From assembly GCF_004795035.1 (NCBI RefSeq), contig NZ_SSBK01000033.1:1-64000 (forward strand): DNA of 64,000 bases, in the 5' to 3' direction. The first letter of the stretch is position 1. Each line of letters opens with the position of its first letter. The notes below the pieces were generated by a model. That model had not been told where the DNA came from. It saw only the letters and a program-made list of their open reading frames with translations, and ran no database searches. Source of the stretch: Streptomyces sp. A0958 (GTDB lineage: Bacteria > Actinomycetota > Actinomycetes > Streptomycetales > Streptomycetaceae). The translations under genes were made by a program, and so were the position numbers. Shown piece by piece: positions 24,658 to 32,908 of this stretch.

Positions 24658-24750
24658 GTGCCGTCGTGCCGGGCCGAGTGGTCCTCCGAAAAGCCCGAGC
24701 GGCACTTCGCGGGAGACCCGGGGCCCGGCTCCAACAGAAAGCCACCCGGA

Positions 24751-25335
24751 ATGCATCTCGACCCCCTGGCGATCATCACCGCTTTCGGGCTGATCTTCCT
24801 CGCCGAGCTCCCCGACAAGACGATGTTCGCGTCGCTGGCCATGGGCACGCGCATGCGCCCGCTCTACGTCTGGTTCGGCACGTCGTCCGCGTTCATCGTC
24901 CATGTCGCCATCGCGGTCGGGGCGGGCGGGCTGATCGGCCTGCTGCCCGACTGGATCGTCAAGCTCGTCTCGGCCTGCCTCTTCGCCTTCGGCGCCTTCA
25001 TGCTGCTGCGCGCGAACGCCGACGACGAGGACGACGACGAGGGCCCGAAGACGGTGACCGGGTTCTGGCCGGTGTACTCGACGGCGTTCATGGCGGTGTT
25101 CATCAGCGAGTGGGGCGACCTCACCCAGATCACCACCGCCAACCTGGCGGCGAGCAACGGCGCCTGGTCCACCGCGATCGGCTCCGCCGCCGCCCTGATG
25201 TCCGTGTCGGCGCTGGCACTGCTCGCAGGCCGGTTCATCGCGAAGCGCGTACCGCTCAAGACCGTTCAGCGCATCGGCGGGCTGTGCATGCTGGGGCTGG
25301 CGATCTGGACGGTGATCGAGATCTTCGTCGGCTGA
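24751..25335 (+). CDS. TMEM165/GDT1-family manganese/calcium transporter
   Basis: A 194-residue inner-membrane protein with six hydrophobic segments in two repeats. Each repeat carries the family cation motif: AELPDKTMFASL near residue 19 and SEWGDLTQITTAN near 121. The acidic loop DDEDDDEGPK lies between the repeats. Members export Mn2+ (or exchange Ca2+), which agrees with the upstream yybP-ykoY riboswitch: excess manganese would raise expression. ATG 24751 is chosen because it starts directly at the first transmembrane segment; the frame upstream is riboswitch RNA. A hairpin follows. Confidence 0.92.
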   Translation: MHLDPLAIITAFGLIFLAELPDKTMFASLAMGTRMRPLYVWFGTSSAFIVHVAIAVGAGGLIGLLPDWIVKLVSACLFAFGAFMLLRANADDEDDDEGPKTVTGFWPVYSTAFMAVFISEWGDLTQITTANLAASNGAWSTAIGSAAALMSVSALALLAGRFIAKRVPLKTVQRIGGLCMLGLAIWTVIEIFVG

Positions 25336-25346
25336 CGGGAACGGAA

Positions 25347-25395
25347 CGTACGACGAGGGCTCCGCGCGTGGTCGCGTGGAGTCCTTCGCCGTACG
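25347..25395 (+). terminator. Imperfect hairpin after the manganese exporter gene
   Basis: The ends CGTACG (25347-25352) and CGTACG (25390-25395) and the interrupted GC arms between them fold into a long imperfect stem. It lies between two converging genes and may serve both. Confidence 0.55.
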
Positions 25396-25404
25396 CCACC
25401 GCCC

Positions 25405-25905
25405 TCAGAACAACGCGGGCGTGCTGTCCTGCGTACCGTTCTCGAAGGCCAGCAGCCGTTGCTTGCGGTCCAGGCCGCCGCCGTAGCCGGTGAGGCCGCC
25501 CGACGTCCCGATCACCCGGTGGCAGGGCACGATGATGCCGACCGGGTTCTTGCCGTTGGCCAGGCCCACCGCCCGGGAGGCGCCGGGCTTGCCGAGGTTG
25601 TCGGCGAGTTCCCCGTACGAGCGGGTCTCGCCGTACGGGATGAGCCGGAGCTGCGCCCAGACGCTGCGCTGGAAGGGGGTGCCGTCCAGGCGCAGCGGCA
25701 GGTCGAACTCCCTCAGTTCACCGGCGAAGTAGGCGTCGAGCTGGCGGACCGCCTCGGTGAAGGGGCGCGGGTCCGGTTCCCCGAAGGTCTCCTCGGGGGG
25801 CCGGTGGCGCTGGCCGGTCATGTAGAGGCCGGCGAGGACGCCGTCGGTGGCGACGAGGGTCAGCGGGCCGTAGGGGCTGTCGGCCACGGTGTGCTGCCGG
25901 TTCAC
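25405..25905 (-). CDS. ogt: Methylated-DNA-[protein]-cysteine S-methyltransferase
   Basis: A 166-residue suicidal repair protein that removes methyl from O6-methylguanine. The acceptor cysteine is in GIIVPCHRVIGTSGGLTGYG near residue 130, the Arg/helix region is TPFQRSVWAQLRLIPYGETR and the Tyr/Asn region is SYGELADNLGKPGASRAVG. The GTG at 25905 overlaps the TGA of the upstream ada-alkA gene, so the two are co-translated as one alkylation-repair unit. Confidence 0.93.
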   Translation of the reverse strand: MNRQHTVADSPYGPLTLVATDGVLAGLYMTGQRHRPPEETFGEPDPRPFTEAVRQLDAYFAGELREFDLPLRLDGTPFQRSVWAQLRLIPYGETRSYGELADNLGKPGASRAVGLANGKNPVGIIVPCHRVIGTSGGLTGYGGGLDRKQRLLAFENGTQDSTPALF

Positions 25906-27389
25906 GGGGCACCCCCTTCCGCGGGGAGGTGGTTGATGGGGTGGTCGTCGACCGTCCACAGGTACTGGACGGCGTAGGCGCGCCAGGGGCGCCAGCCGGC
26001 CGCCCGGGCGGTGAGGGCGGCCGGAGTGGAGGGCAGGCCGAGGTGCTGTGCGGCCCTACGGATGCCGAGGTCCGTCGGCAGGAACGCGTCCGGGTCGCCG
26101 AGCGCGCGCATCGCGATGACCTCGACGGTCCAGGGGCCGAACCCGGGCAGCGCGGCCAGCTGCGCCCGCGCCCGCTCCCAGTCGGAGTCGGGGCCCAGCC
26201 GGAGCGAACCGTCCGCCAGGGCCTGGACGAGAGTGGTCAGCGTCCGGCGGCGGCTGCGCGGCAGGGCCAGCTGCTCGGGATCGAGGCCGGCCAGGGCCTC
26301 CGGGCCAGGGAAAAGGTGGGTGAGACCGCCCTCCGGGTCGTCCACGGGCGTGCCGTGGGCGGTGACCAGCCGGGCGGCGTGCGTCCGGGCGGCGGCCGTG
26401 GACACCTGCTGGCCGAGCACGGCCCGTACGGCGAACTCCGCGCCGTCCACGGTCCTCGGCACCCGGCGGCCCGGTGCCTCGCCGACCAGCGGGGCGAGCA
26501 GGGGGTCGGTGCGCAGTTGCTCGTCCACGGCGACCGGGTCGGCGTCGAGGTCGAGCAGCCAGCGGCACCGGCTGATGGCCAGGGTCAGGTCGCGAGGGTC
26601 CGTGAGCGAGAGGCGGCAGGCGATGTGGTCGGGGCGCGGGGTGAGCGCGACGATGCCGTGGCCGTGCGGCAGGGCGAGGGTGCGCCGGTAGGACCCATCA
26701 CGCCACTCCTCGACGCCCGGGACGGCGGTCGCGGCGAGGTGGCCGAAGAGGTTGCTGGGATTGAGCGGGGCCCGGTAGGGGAGCCGCAACGCTATGACAC
26801 CGGGTGTGGCGGGCGCCCGATTCGACCGGGCGGCCAGGCCGCGCAGCTCGCCGGGGGCGAGGGCGAAGACCTCGCGGACGGTGTCGTTGAAGCTGCGGAT
26901 CGAGGAGAACCCGGCGGCGAAGGCGACCTCGGCCATGGGCAGCCCGGTCGTCTCGATCAGCACCCGCGCGGTCTGCGCCCGCTGCGCCCGGGCCAGCGCG
27001 AGCGGCCCCGCCCCCAGCTCGGCGAGCAGCTGCCGTTCGATCTGGCGGGCCGAGTACCCGAGCCGGGCGGCGAGCCCCGGCACGCCTTCCCGGTCGACCA
27101 CACCGTCCCGGATCAGCCGCATCGCCCGGGCCACGGAGTCGGCCCGGACGTTCCACTCCGGCGACCCCGGGCTGGTGTCGGGCCGGCACCGCTTGCAGGC
27201 CCGGAACCCGGCCTGCTGGCAGGCGGCCGCACTCGGGTAGAACGTCATGTTCTCGGCCTTCGGCGGCACGACGGGGCAGCTCGGGCGGCAGTAGATCCGG
27301 GTGGTCAGGACGGCCGTGAAGAACCAGCCGTCGAAGCGGGCGTCCTTGGACCGGACCGCCCGGACGCAGCGCTCGGTGTCGGTGTGCAT
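25902..27389 (-). CDS. Ada-AlkA fusion: methylphosphotriester-sensing activator and 3-methyladenine glycosylase
   Basis: A 495-residue fusion. Residues 1-75 are the Ada zinc domain (RSKDARFDGWFFTAV, IYCRPSCP, CKRC) whose cysteine accepts methyl from phosphotriesters. Residues about 85-185 are an AraC-type double helix-turn-helix. Residues about 200-310 are the AlkA N-terminal domain. Residues 315-490 are the HhH-GPD glycosylase with LPGFGPWTVEVIAMRALGDP, followed by the catalytic aspartate in LPTDLG. It should sense alkylation, switch on repair genes and excise alkylated bases. This actinobacterial fusion links sensor and glycosylase in one chain. It ends overlapping ogt. Confidence 0.93.
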   Translation of the reverse strand: MHTDTERCVRAVRSKDARFDGWFFTAVLTTRIYCRPSCPVVPPKAENMTFYPSAAACQQAGFRACKRCRPDTSPGSPEWNVRADSVARAMRLIRDGVVDREGVPGLAARLGYSARQIERQLLAELGAGPLALARAQRAQTARVLIETTGLPMAEVAFAAGFSSIRSFNDTVREVFALAPGELRGLAARSNRAPATPGVIALRLPYRAPLNPSNLFGHLAATAVPGVEEWRDGSYRRTLALPHGHGIVALTPRPDHIACRLSLTDPRDLTLAISRCRWLLDLDADPVAVDEQLRTDPLLAPLVGEAPGRRVPRTVDGAEFAVRAVLGQQVSTAAARTHAARLVTAHGTPVDDPEGGLTHLFPGPEALAGLDPEQLALPRSRRRTLTTLVQALADGSLRLGPDSDWERARAQLAALPGFGPWTVEVIAMRALGDPDAFLPTDLGIRRAAQHLGLPSTPAALTARAAGWRPWRAYAVQYLWTVDDHPINHLPAEGGAP

Positions 27390-27508
27390 GGTTCAAGCAT
27401 GGGTCACGGGCGGGGCCGGGGCTGGCGGAAATCCGACATGGGCGTCGGGCTGCCCTCGGGCGCGTCCGGGCCCTGGCGGGAAACTCTGAATGGTGGTTCA
27501 CTTCTTTC

Positions 27509-28129
27509 ATGGCCTACCGCAAGACCCCAGCCGAGATCAGCCGGCTCGAAGCCGCCAGGGAGCACCTTGTCGCCTGCGCCACCTCGGTGGTCACGGAGGT
27601 GGGCTGGTCCCAGGCGTCCGTGACGGCCGTCGCCGACTCGGCCGGCATGGCAGCCGGCTCCGTCTACCAGCACTTCGCGTCCAAGACGGCGCTGGCCGTC
27701 GAGGTGTTCCGGCGCGCCGCCGGTCGCGAGGTGGAGGTTCTGGGCGAGGTGCTGCGCGAGCCGGGGACGCCGGTCGACCGACTGGCCCGGGGCATCGAGG
27801 TCTTCGCCCGCCGCGCGCTGGAGAACCGCGGACTGGCCTACGCACTGCTCGCCGCCCCCGCCGATCCGGCGGTCGGCGCCGAACGCCTCGACTTCCGGCG
27901 CCGCTACCGGGCGCTGTTCGCCGAGGTCGTCCACGAGGGCATCGAGGGCGGCCTGCTGCCGGCCCAGAACGGCGAGATCACCGCGGCCGCGCTCACCGGG
28001 GCGGTCGGCGAGGTCCTTGTCGACCCGCTCGCCGCCGGCGACGGGAAGACCACCGAGGCCCTGCTCACCGAACTCGTCGCCATGGCCCTGCGCTGCGCGG
28101 GCGCACCGCCCGCCGCTCAGCGCCCCTGA
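27509..28129 (+). CDS. TetR-family regulator
   Basis: A 206-residue TetR protein with its helix-turn-helix at residues about 15-65 (LVACATSVVTEVGWSQASVT, then GMAAGSVYQHFASKTALAVEV). It is divergent from ada-alkA with 119 bases between and lies 35 bases upstream of an AidB-like acyl-CoA dehydrogenase in the same direction, so it probably regulates that gene. The start lacks an obvious ribosome binding site. Confidence 0.87.
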   Translation: MAYRKTPAEISRLEAAREHLVACATSVVTEVGWSQASVTAVADSAGMAAGSVYQHFASKTALAVEVFRRAAGREVEVLGEVLREPGTPVDRLARGIEVFARRALENRGLAYALLAAPADPAVGAERLDFRRRYRALFAEVVHEGIEGGLLPAQNGEITAAALTGAVGEVLVDPLAAGDGKTTEALLTELVAMALRCAGAPPAAQRP

Positions 28130-28164
28130 CCGATCCGCGTATCCCTTCCACCCGGAGGTTTCCC

Positions 28165-29823
28165 GTGCAGACGACCGCCGCCCCCAGCAGCAACCCGACC
28201 GCCGAGACCCACGAAGTGACCAACCAGACACCGCCGTTGACCGGGCACGACGTGGCCGACGACGCCGTCCTGCTGGAGGGCCTGCGCCGTGAGGGGGCCG
28301 AGTGGCACACCGAGGACCTGCACCGCCTGGGCCGTCTCGTCGGCGGCGCGGAGGCCCAGGAGTGGGCCGACCGGGCCAACCTCAACGAACCCGTGCTGCG
28401 CACCCACGACCGCTTCGGCCACCGCGTGGACGAGGTCGACTTCCACCCCGCCTACCACCACCTGATGGACGCCTCGGTGAGCGCGGGCCTGGCCGGTGCC
28501 GCCTGGGCCGACGAGCGCCCCGGCGCCCATGTGGCGCGGGCGGCCGGCTTCATGGTGATGTCGACGCTGGAGGCGGGCCACCTGTGCCCGGTCTCCATGA
28601 CGTACGCCGTCGTCCCGGCCCTGCGGCACGCGCCGGACCTGGCCAGGACGTACGAGCCGCTGCTCACGAGCCGGATGTACGAACCGGGCCTGCGCGCTCC
28701 CGCCGGCAAGGCGGGGCTGCTCGCCGGGATGGGCATGACGGAGAAGCAGGGCGGCACCGACGTGCGCGCCAACACCACCACGGCCACCGAGGCGGGCGAC
28801 GGAACCTGGCGGCTGCGCGGGCACAAGTGGTTCACCAGCGCCCCGATGAACGACCTCTTCCTGGTGCTCGCCCAGGCACCGGGCGGCCTCTCCTGCTTCC
28901 TCGTGCCGCGCGTGCTGCCGGACGGCAGCCGCAACACCTTCCGCATCCAGCGGCTCAAGGACAAGCTCGGCAACCGCTCCAACGCCAGCGGCGAGCCCGA
29001 GTTCGACGACACCGTGGCCTGGCTGGTCGGCGCCGAGGGCAAGGGCGTGCGCACCATCATCGAGATGGTGACGATGACGCGCCTGGACTGCGTCCTCGGC
29101 TCGGCCGCCGGCATCCGGGCCGCGCTCGCCCAGGCGGCCCACCACGCCCGCCACCGCTCGGTGTTCGGCGCCCGGCTGATCGACCAGCCGCTGATGCGCA
29201 ACGTGCTCGGTGACCTCTCGGTGGAGTCCGAGGCCGCCACCACCCTCGCGCTGCGGCTGGCCGGTGCCGCCGACCGGGCCCAGCGGGGCGACGCCGGGGA
29301 GCGCGCGTTCCTGCGGCTGGCCACGGCCGTCGGCAAGTACTGGGTGTGCAAGCGGCAGCCCGTGGCCGTGGCCGAGGCGCTGGAATGCCTCGGCGGCAAC
29401 GGATACGTCGAGGACTCGGGGATGCCGCGCATGTACCGGGAGGCGCCGCTCAACGGCATCTGGGAGGGCTCGGGCAATGTGAACGCCCTGGACCTGCTGC
29501 GGGCGCTGGCCCGCGAGCCGGAGTCCCTGGAGGCCTTCCGTGCCGAGATCGAGGCCGCCTCGGGGGCGGACCGCCGGCTCGACACCGCCTGGCAGGAACT
29601 GCGCGGCGAGCTCGTCCTGACCGAGGACGCCCCGCTGCGGGCCCGCCGGCTCATCGAACGCGCGGCGCTGGTCCTCCAGGGCTCACTGCTGGTCCGGCAC
29701 GCGCCGACGGCCGTCGCCGACGCGTTCTGCGCCTCCCGGCTGGCCGGCGACCGGGGGCTCGCCTTCGGCACCCTCGCACCGGACACCGACTTCGCGGGGC
29801 TGCTGGAGCGCCTGCCCGCCTGA
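28165..29823 (+). CDS. AidB-like acyl-CoA dehydrogenase (isovaleryl-CoA dehydrogenase/DNA-alkylation response)
   Basis: A 552-residue acyl-CoA dehydrogenase relative of AidB. It has a long N-terminal domain (HDVADDAVLLEGLRREGAEW), the FAD/substrate segment MGMTEKQGGTDVRANTT near residue 193, WFTSAPMNDLFLVLAQAP, and the C-terminal signature ALECLGGNGYVEDSGMPRMY then REAPLNGIWEGSGNVNALD. In Escherichia coli, aidB belongs to the Ada regulon and protects against alkylation. Here it lies next to ada-alkA and ogt, which supports the same role, although a branched-chain acyl-CoA function behind the TetR gene cannot be excluded. The GTG start has GGAGG upstream. A 22-bp-stem terminator follows. Confidence 0.85.
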   Translation: MQTTAAPSSNPTAETHEVTNQTPPLTGHDVADDAVLLEGLRREGAEWHTEDLHRLGRLVGGAEAQEWADRANLNEPVLRTHDRFGHRVDEVDFHPAYHHLMDASVSAGLAGAAWADERPGAHVARAAGFMVMSTLEAGHLCPVSMTYAVVPALRHAPDLARTYEPLLTSRMYEPGLRAPAGKAGLLAGMGMTEKQGGTDVRANTTTATEAGDGTWRLRGHKWFTSAPMNDLFLVLAQAPGGLSCFLVPRVLPDGSRNTFRIQRLKDKLGNRSNASGEPEFDDTVAWLVGAEGKGVRTIIEMVTMTRLDCVLGSAAGIRAALAQAAHHARHRSVFGARLIDQPLMRNVLGDLSVESEAATTLALRLAGAADRAQRGDAGERAFLRLATAVGKYWVCKRQPVAVAEALECLGGNGYVEDSGMPRMYREAPLNGIWEGSGNVNALDLLRALAREPESLEAFRAEIEAASGADRRLDTAWQELRGELVLTEDAPLRARRLIERAALVLQGSLLVRHAPTAVADAFCASRLAGDRGLAFGTLAPDTDFAGLLERLPA

Positions 29824-29833
29824 CCGGGTGCGC

Positions 29834-29891
29834 GGGCCCCTCCTCCGGCCGCCGCCGAGTCGGTCAGCGGCGGCGGCCGGAGGAGGGGCCC
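29834..29891. terminator. Very long bidirectional terminator that also encodes a protein C-terminus
   Basis: A perfect 22-bp GC stem (arms 29834-29855 and 29870-29891) with a 14-base loop, between convergent genes. The right arm lies inside the last codons of the opposing gene and encodes its C-terminal SGPSSGRRR region. Confidence 0.8.
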
Positions 29892-31303
29892 GATTCCCGC
29901 AGCCGGCGCCAGACCGCCTTCGCCGCGTGGTGTCCGGACATGCCGTGCACCCCCGGGCCGGGCGGGGTCGCCGAGGAGCAGAGGAAGACGGCCGGGTGGG
30001 CGGTCGCGTACGGAACGCGGGCGAGCTTGGGGCGGATCACGGTCTGCAGGCCCGCGAAGGCGCCGCAGGCGATGTCCCCGTCCACGTAGTTCGCGTTGCG
30101 CTCGGCGATTCCGGGCGGGCCCGCCACCGCGCGGGCGAGCACCACATCGCGGAAGCCGGGGGCGAACCGCTCCAGTTGGCGTTCGATGACCTCGGTGGCG
30201 TCGCCCTCCCAGCCGGCCGGGACGTGTCCGTACACCCAGAACACGTGCTTGCCCTCGGGGGCGCGGGTGGGGTCGACGAGGCTGGGCTGAGCGGTGATCA
30301 GGAACGGGACGCTGGGGTCGCGGCCCTCGACCGCCGCGTGCAGGGCGGCGTCGATCTCGCCGGCCGTGGGCCCGATGTGCACGGTACCGGCCCTGCGGGC
30401 CTCCTCCGCGGTCCAGGGCACCGGGCCGGAGAGCGCGTAGTCGATCTTGAAGCAGGAGGCGCCGTAGCGGTAGTCCCGGTAGGCGCGGCCGAGTCCGGCG
30501 ATCCGGGCGAGCGCGGCCGGTGAGGTGTCGAAGACGTAGGCACGGGCCGGCGGCAGTTCGTCGAGGCGCCTGACCTCCGTGCCGGTCCTGATGGTGCCGC
30601 CCAGCTCCCGCAGGTACGAGGCGAGGGCGTCGGAGATGGCCTGGGAGCCGCCGCGTGGCACCGGCCAGCCCTTCTCGTGCGCGGCCAGCGCGAAGAGCAG
30701 GGCGATGCCGCCGGTCGCGAGGCCGCTGGTGGGCGCGATGGCGTGGGCGGCGAGGCCGGCGAGCATGCCGCGCGCCTTCTCGCCCCGGAAGCGGCGGGAG
30801 AGCAGTGTGGCGGGCTGGATCGCGTCGAGCCCGAACCGCGCCCAGCGGTACGGGTCGCGGGGCAGCCCGTCCCACGGGGTGCGCAGGAAGTCCCGGGCGA
30901 GGGTGTCCCAGTGGCCGAGGTAGGGGGCGAGGAGCCGGCGGTAGGCGCCCGCGTCCTCGGGGCCGAGCGACATGGCCGTCTCCCCCACCGAACCGGCGAG
31001 CACGGCGGCGGAACCGTCCGGGAAGGGGTGGGCGAGCGCCAGTCGCGGCTGGAGCCATTCCAGGCCGTGCCGGGCGAGCGGCATCTCCTCGAAGGCGGGT
31101 GAGCCTATGGCCAGGGGGTGGACGGCGGAGCAGGGGTCGTGCCGGAAGCCGGGGAGCGTCAGCTCCTCCGTACGGGCCCCGCCGCCCACCGCGGGCCCGG
31201 CCTCGAAGACCTCCACGGCGAAGCCGCGCCGGGCCAGTTCGACTGCGGCGGTCAGTCCGTTGGGGCCCGCGCCCACGACGACCGCATCGAGCATCGACGG
31301 CAC
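29864..31303 (-). CDS. Phytoene-desaturase-like FAD-dependent oxidoreductase
   Basis: A 479-residue flavoprotein. The dinucleotide motif is DAVVVGAGPNGLTAAVELAR at the N-terminus, and the second FAD motif lies near the C-terminus (FLCSSATPPGPGVHGMSGHH). The family resembles CrtI/carotene isomerase and similar NAD(P)/FAD amine-oxidase-type enzymes. No carotenoid genes are near, so the substrate is unknown; an isoprenoid or lipid desaturation is only possible. The GTG at 31303 has AAAGGAG seven bases upstream. Its end is part of a terminator hairpin. Confidence 0.8.
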   Translation of the reverse strand: MPSMLDAVVVGAGPNGLTAAVELARRGFAVEVFEAGPAVGGGARTEELTLPGFRHDPCSAVHPLAIGSPAFEEMPLARHGLEWLQPRLALAHPFPDGSAAVLAGSVGETAMSLGPEDAGAYRRLLAPYLGHWDTLARDFLRTPWDGLPRDPYRWARFGLDAIQPATLLSRRFRGEKARGMLAGLAAHAIAPTSGLATGGIALLFALAAHEKGWPVPRGGSQAISDALASYLRELGGTIRTGTEVRRLDELPPARAYVFDTSPAALARIAGLGRAYRDYRYGASCFKIDYALSGPVPWTAEEARRAGTVHIGPTAGEIDAALHAAVEGRDPSVPFLITAQPSLVDPTRAPEGKHVFWVYGHVPAGWEGDATEVIERQLERFAPGFRDVVLARAVAGPPGIAERNANYVDGDIACGAFAGLQTVIRPKLARVPYATAHPAVFLCSSATPPGPGVHGMSGHHAAKAVWRRLRESGPSSGRRR

Positions 31304-31390
31304 CTTCGGACTCCTTTGTCAGCCGACGGTCGGAACACCCAGGATATTCGCAGGCGCCGACGTTCCGGGGGCGGGTAGTGTCCCCGTCCG

Positions 31391-32263
31391 ATGACGGCCG
31401 AGAACCCCGCACCCCCACCGCTGTCCGCCGCCCCCGTACGGCCGGACGGTTCCGGAGCACGCCACCGCATCGGCGAGATGGCCGACCGGCTCACGAAGGT
31501 GCCCGGCATCCGGGCCGTCGCACTCGGCGGCAGCCGCGCCCGTGGCACCCACCGCCCCGACTCCGACTGGGACCTGGGCCTCTACTACCGCGGCACCCCG
31601 GACACCGCCGCCCTGGCCGCCCTGGCGGCGGCGTTCCAGGGCTCCCCGGTCGAGGTGGCCAGGCCGGGCGGGTGGGGTCCGTGGGTGAACGGCGGGGCCT
31701 GGCTGCGGGTGGACGGAGTCCAGGTCGACTGGATTCTGCGCGACCTGGACCGGGTCGAGGCGGTCTGGGCGGGCTGCCGGGAGGGGCGCTACGAGGTGGG
31801 AATCCAGCCGGGCCATCCGCTGGGCTTCTGGTCCCCCGCGTACCCGGGCGAGGTCGCCCTCGGCCGCGTACTCTCCGATCCAGCCGGGGAGTTGACGGGC
31901 CTTCAGGGCGAGACGGCCACTTACCCGGAGCCGTTGCGCAAGGCGCTCGCGGACGCGGCCTGGGAGGCGGACTTCTCGGTCGTGGCGGCCCGCAAGTCGG
32001 CCCCGGCCGGTGACCGCCTCCACGTCTCGCTCTGCCTGTCCCGCGCCTTCGGCGTCCTCGCCCAGTCGCTGCACGCCCACCACCGCACCTGGTGCCTCAA
32101 CGAGAAGGGCGCCCTGGCAGCAGCGGCCGCCCTCCCGGACACCCCGGCACACTTCGCGGACCGGGCGGGCGAGGCGCTGCGGGGCCTGGACGCGGCGGCG
32201 GTGGAGACGGCCGCGGAGCTCGTACGGGAGGTGCGCGAGGTGCTGCGGACGCCGTCGGGCTGA
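31391..32263 (+). CDS. Nucleotidyltransferase-fold protein
   Basis: A 290-residue protein with a minimal nucleotidyltransferase fold: ALGGSRARGTHRPDSDWDLG near residues 47-67 carries the GS motif and the paired aspartates of a Pol-beta-like active site. A third acidic residue may be in VDGVQVDWI. Residues 150-290 are helical, as in aminoglycoside-type nucleotidyltransferases and kanamycin-like relatives. The substrate is unknown. A TAGTGT hexamer nine bases before the ATG suggests a leaderless mRNA. Confidence 0.78.
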   Translation: MTAENPAPPPLSAAPVRPDGSGARHRIGEMADRLTKVPGIRAVALGGSRARGTHRPDSDWDLGLYYRGTPDTAALAALAAAFQGSPVEVARPGGWGPWVNGGAWLRVDGVQVDWILRDLDRVEAVWAGCREGRYEVGIQPGHPLGFWSPAYPGEVALGRVLSDPAGELTGLQGETATYPEPLRKALADAAWEADFSVVAARKSAPAGDRLHVSLCLSRAFGVLAQSLHAHHRTWCLNEKGALAAAAALPDTPAHFADRAGEALRGLDAAAVETAAELVREVREVLRTPSG

Positions 32264-32316
32264 CCCGGGGCGTGCGGGCGGGACTTCGCGGACGCCTCCC
32301 AGAGGCACAGCGCCTG

Positions 32317-32350
32317 AGGGCTGTCCCGCGATTCCGGGCGGGACAGCCCT
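32317..32350 (+). terminator. Hairpin between the nucleotidyltransferase and VOC genes
   Basis: A perfect 13-bp stem (arms 32317-32329 and 32338-32350) with an eight-base loop. Its last base is adjacent to the -10 of the next gene. Confidence 0.7.
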
Positions 32351-32356
32351 TAGACT
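32351..32356 (+). promoter_or_regulatory. -10 hexamer of a leaderless promoter (VOC gene)
   Basis: TAGACT followed by seven bases (CCCGGGC) and the ATG at 32364. Confidence 0.5.
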
Positions 32357-32363
32357 CCCGGGC

Positions 32364-32759
32364 ATGATCGCCGAACTGCAGTGCGTGGTGCTCGACTGCC
32401 CCGATCCCCTGCGTCTCGCCGAGTTCTACCGCGCGCTGCTCGGCGGGCGGGTGAACCAGGTGGACCGCCGGTGGGCACTCGACGACGACTGGGCGACTCT
32501 GCACACCCCCGCCGGTACGGTGCCCGCGTTCCAGCGCGTGGCGGATCACCGGCCGCCGCGATGGCCCGATCCGGAGCACCCCCAGCAGTTCCACCTCGAC
32601 TTCGGGGTTCCCGATCTGCGCGCGGCCGGGGCCGAGGTGGTGGCGGCGGGCGCGGCCGTACTCGACGACGGGGCCGGGACCGACCGGCCCTGGCGCGTCT
32701 ACGCCGATCCGGCAGGGCACCCGTTCTGCCTGGTCGAGCACGGCCCGAGCCCCGCCTGA
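32364..32759 (+). CDS. VOC-family (glyoxalase-like) protein
   Basis: A 131-residue vicinal-oxygen-chelate protein with two beta-alpha-beta-beta-beta units: ELQCVVLDCPDPLRLAEFYR near the N-terminus and FHLDFGVPDLRAAGAEVVAA in the second half, ending DPAGHPFCLVEH. His and Glu at these positions are the usual metal or ligand contacts. Function is unknown; members range from dioxygenases to drug-binding proteins. Confidence 0.83.
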   Translation: MIAELQCVVLDCPDPLRLAEFYRALLGGRVNQVDRRWALDDDWATLHTPAGTVPAFQRVADHRPPRWPDPEHPQQFHLDFGVPDLRAAGAEVVAAGAAVLDDGAGTDRPWRVYADPAGHPFCLVEHGPSPA

Positions 32760-32908
32760 GCGAAGCTGGGTCCCGCTGGACGGCCGTGCCGCAGCGGGCC
32801 GGCGGCTCCCGGAGGGTGTCGCGCTCGCGGCGTTCGGTCCGCAGGCCCGCGAAGCGCCTCGCCGCGCTCACCCGCGAGCCGCTGGAGCCGTGACGGGCGC
32901 CCCGCCGC

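Noticed and set aside
28452..31460. 1002-residue open frame opposite the AidB-like gene
   Set aside because: Arg/Pro-rich shadow of two intact genes on either strand.
32760..32908. Possible gene remnant ending near 32893
   Set aside because: Frames such as LPEGVALAAFGPQAREA look protein-like but are too short and unmatched to name.
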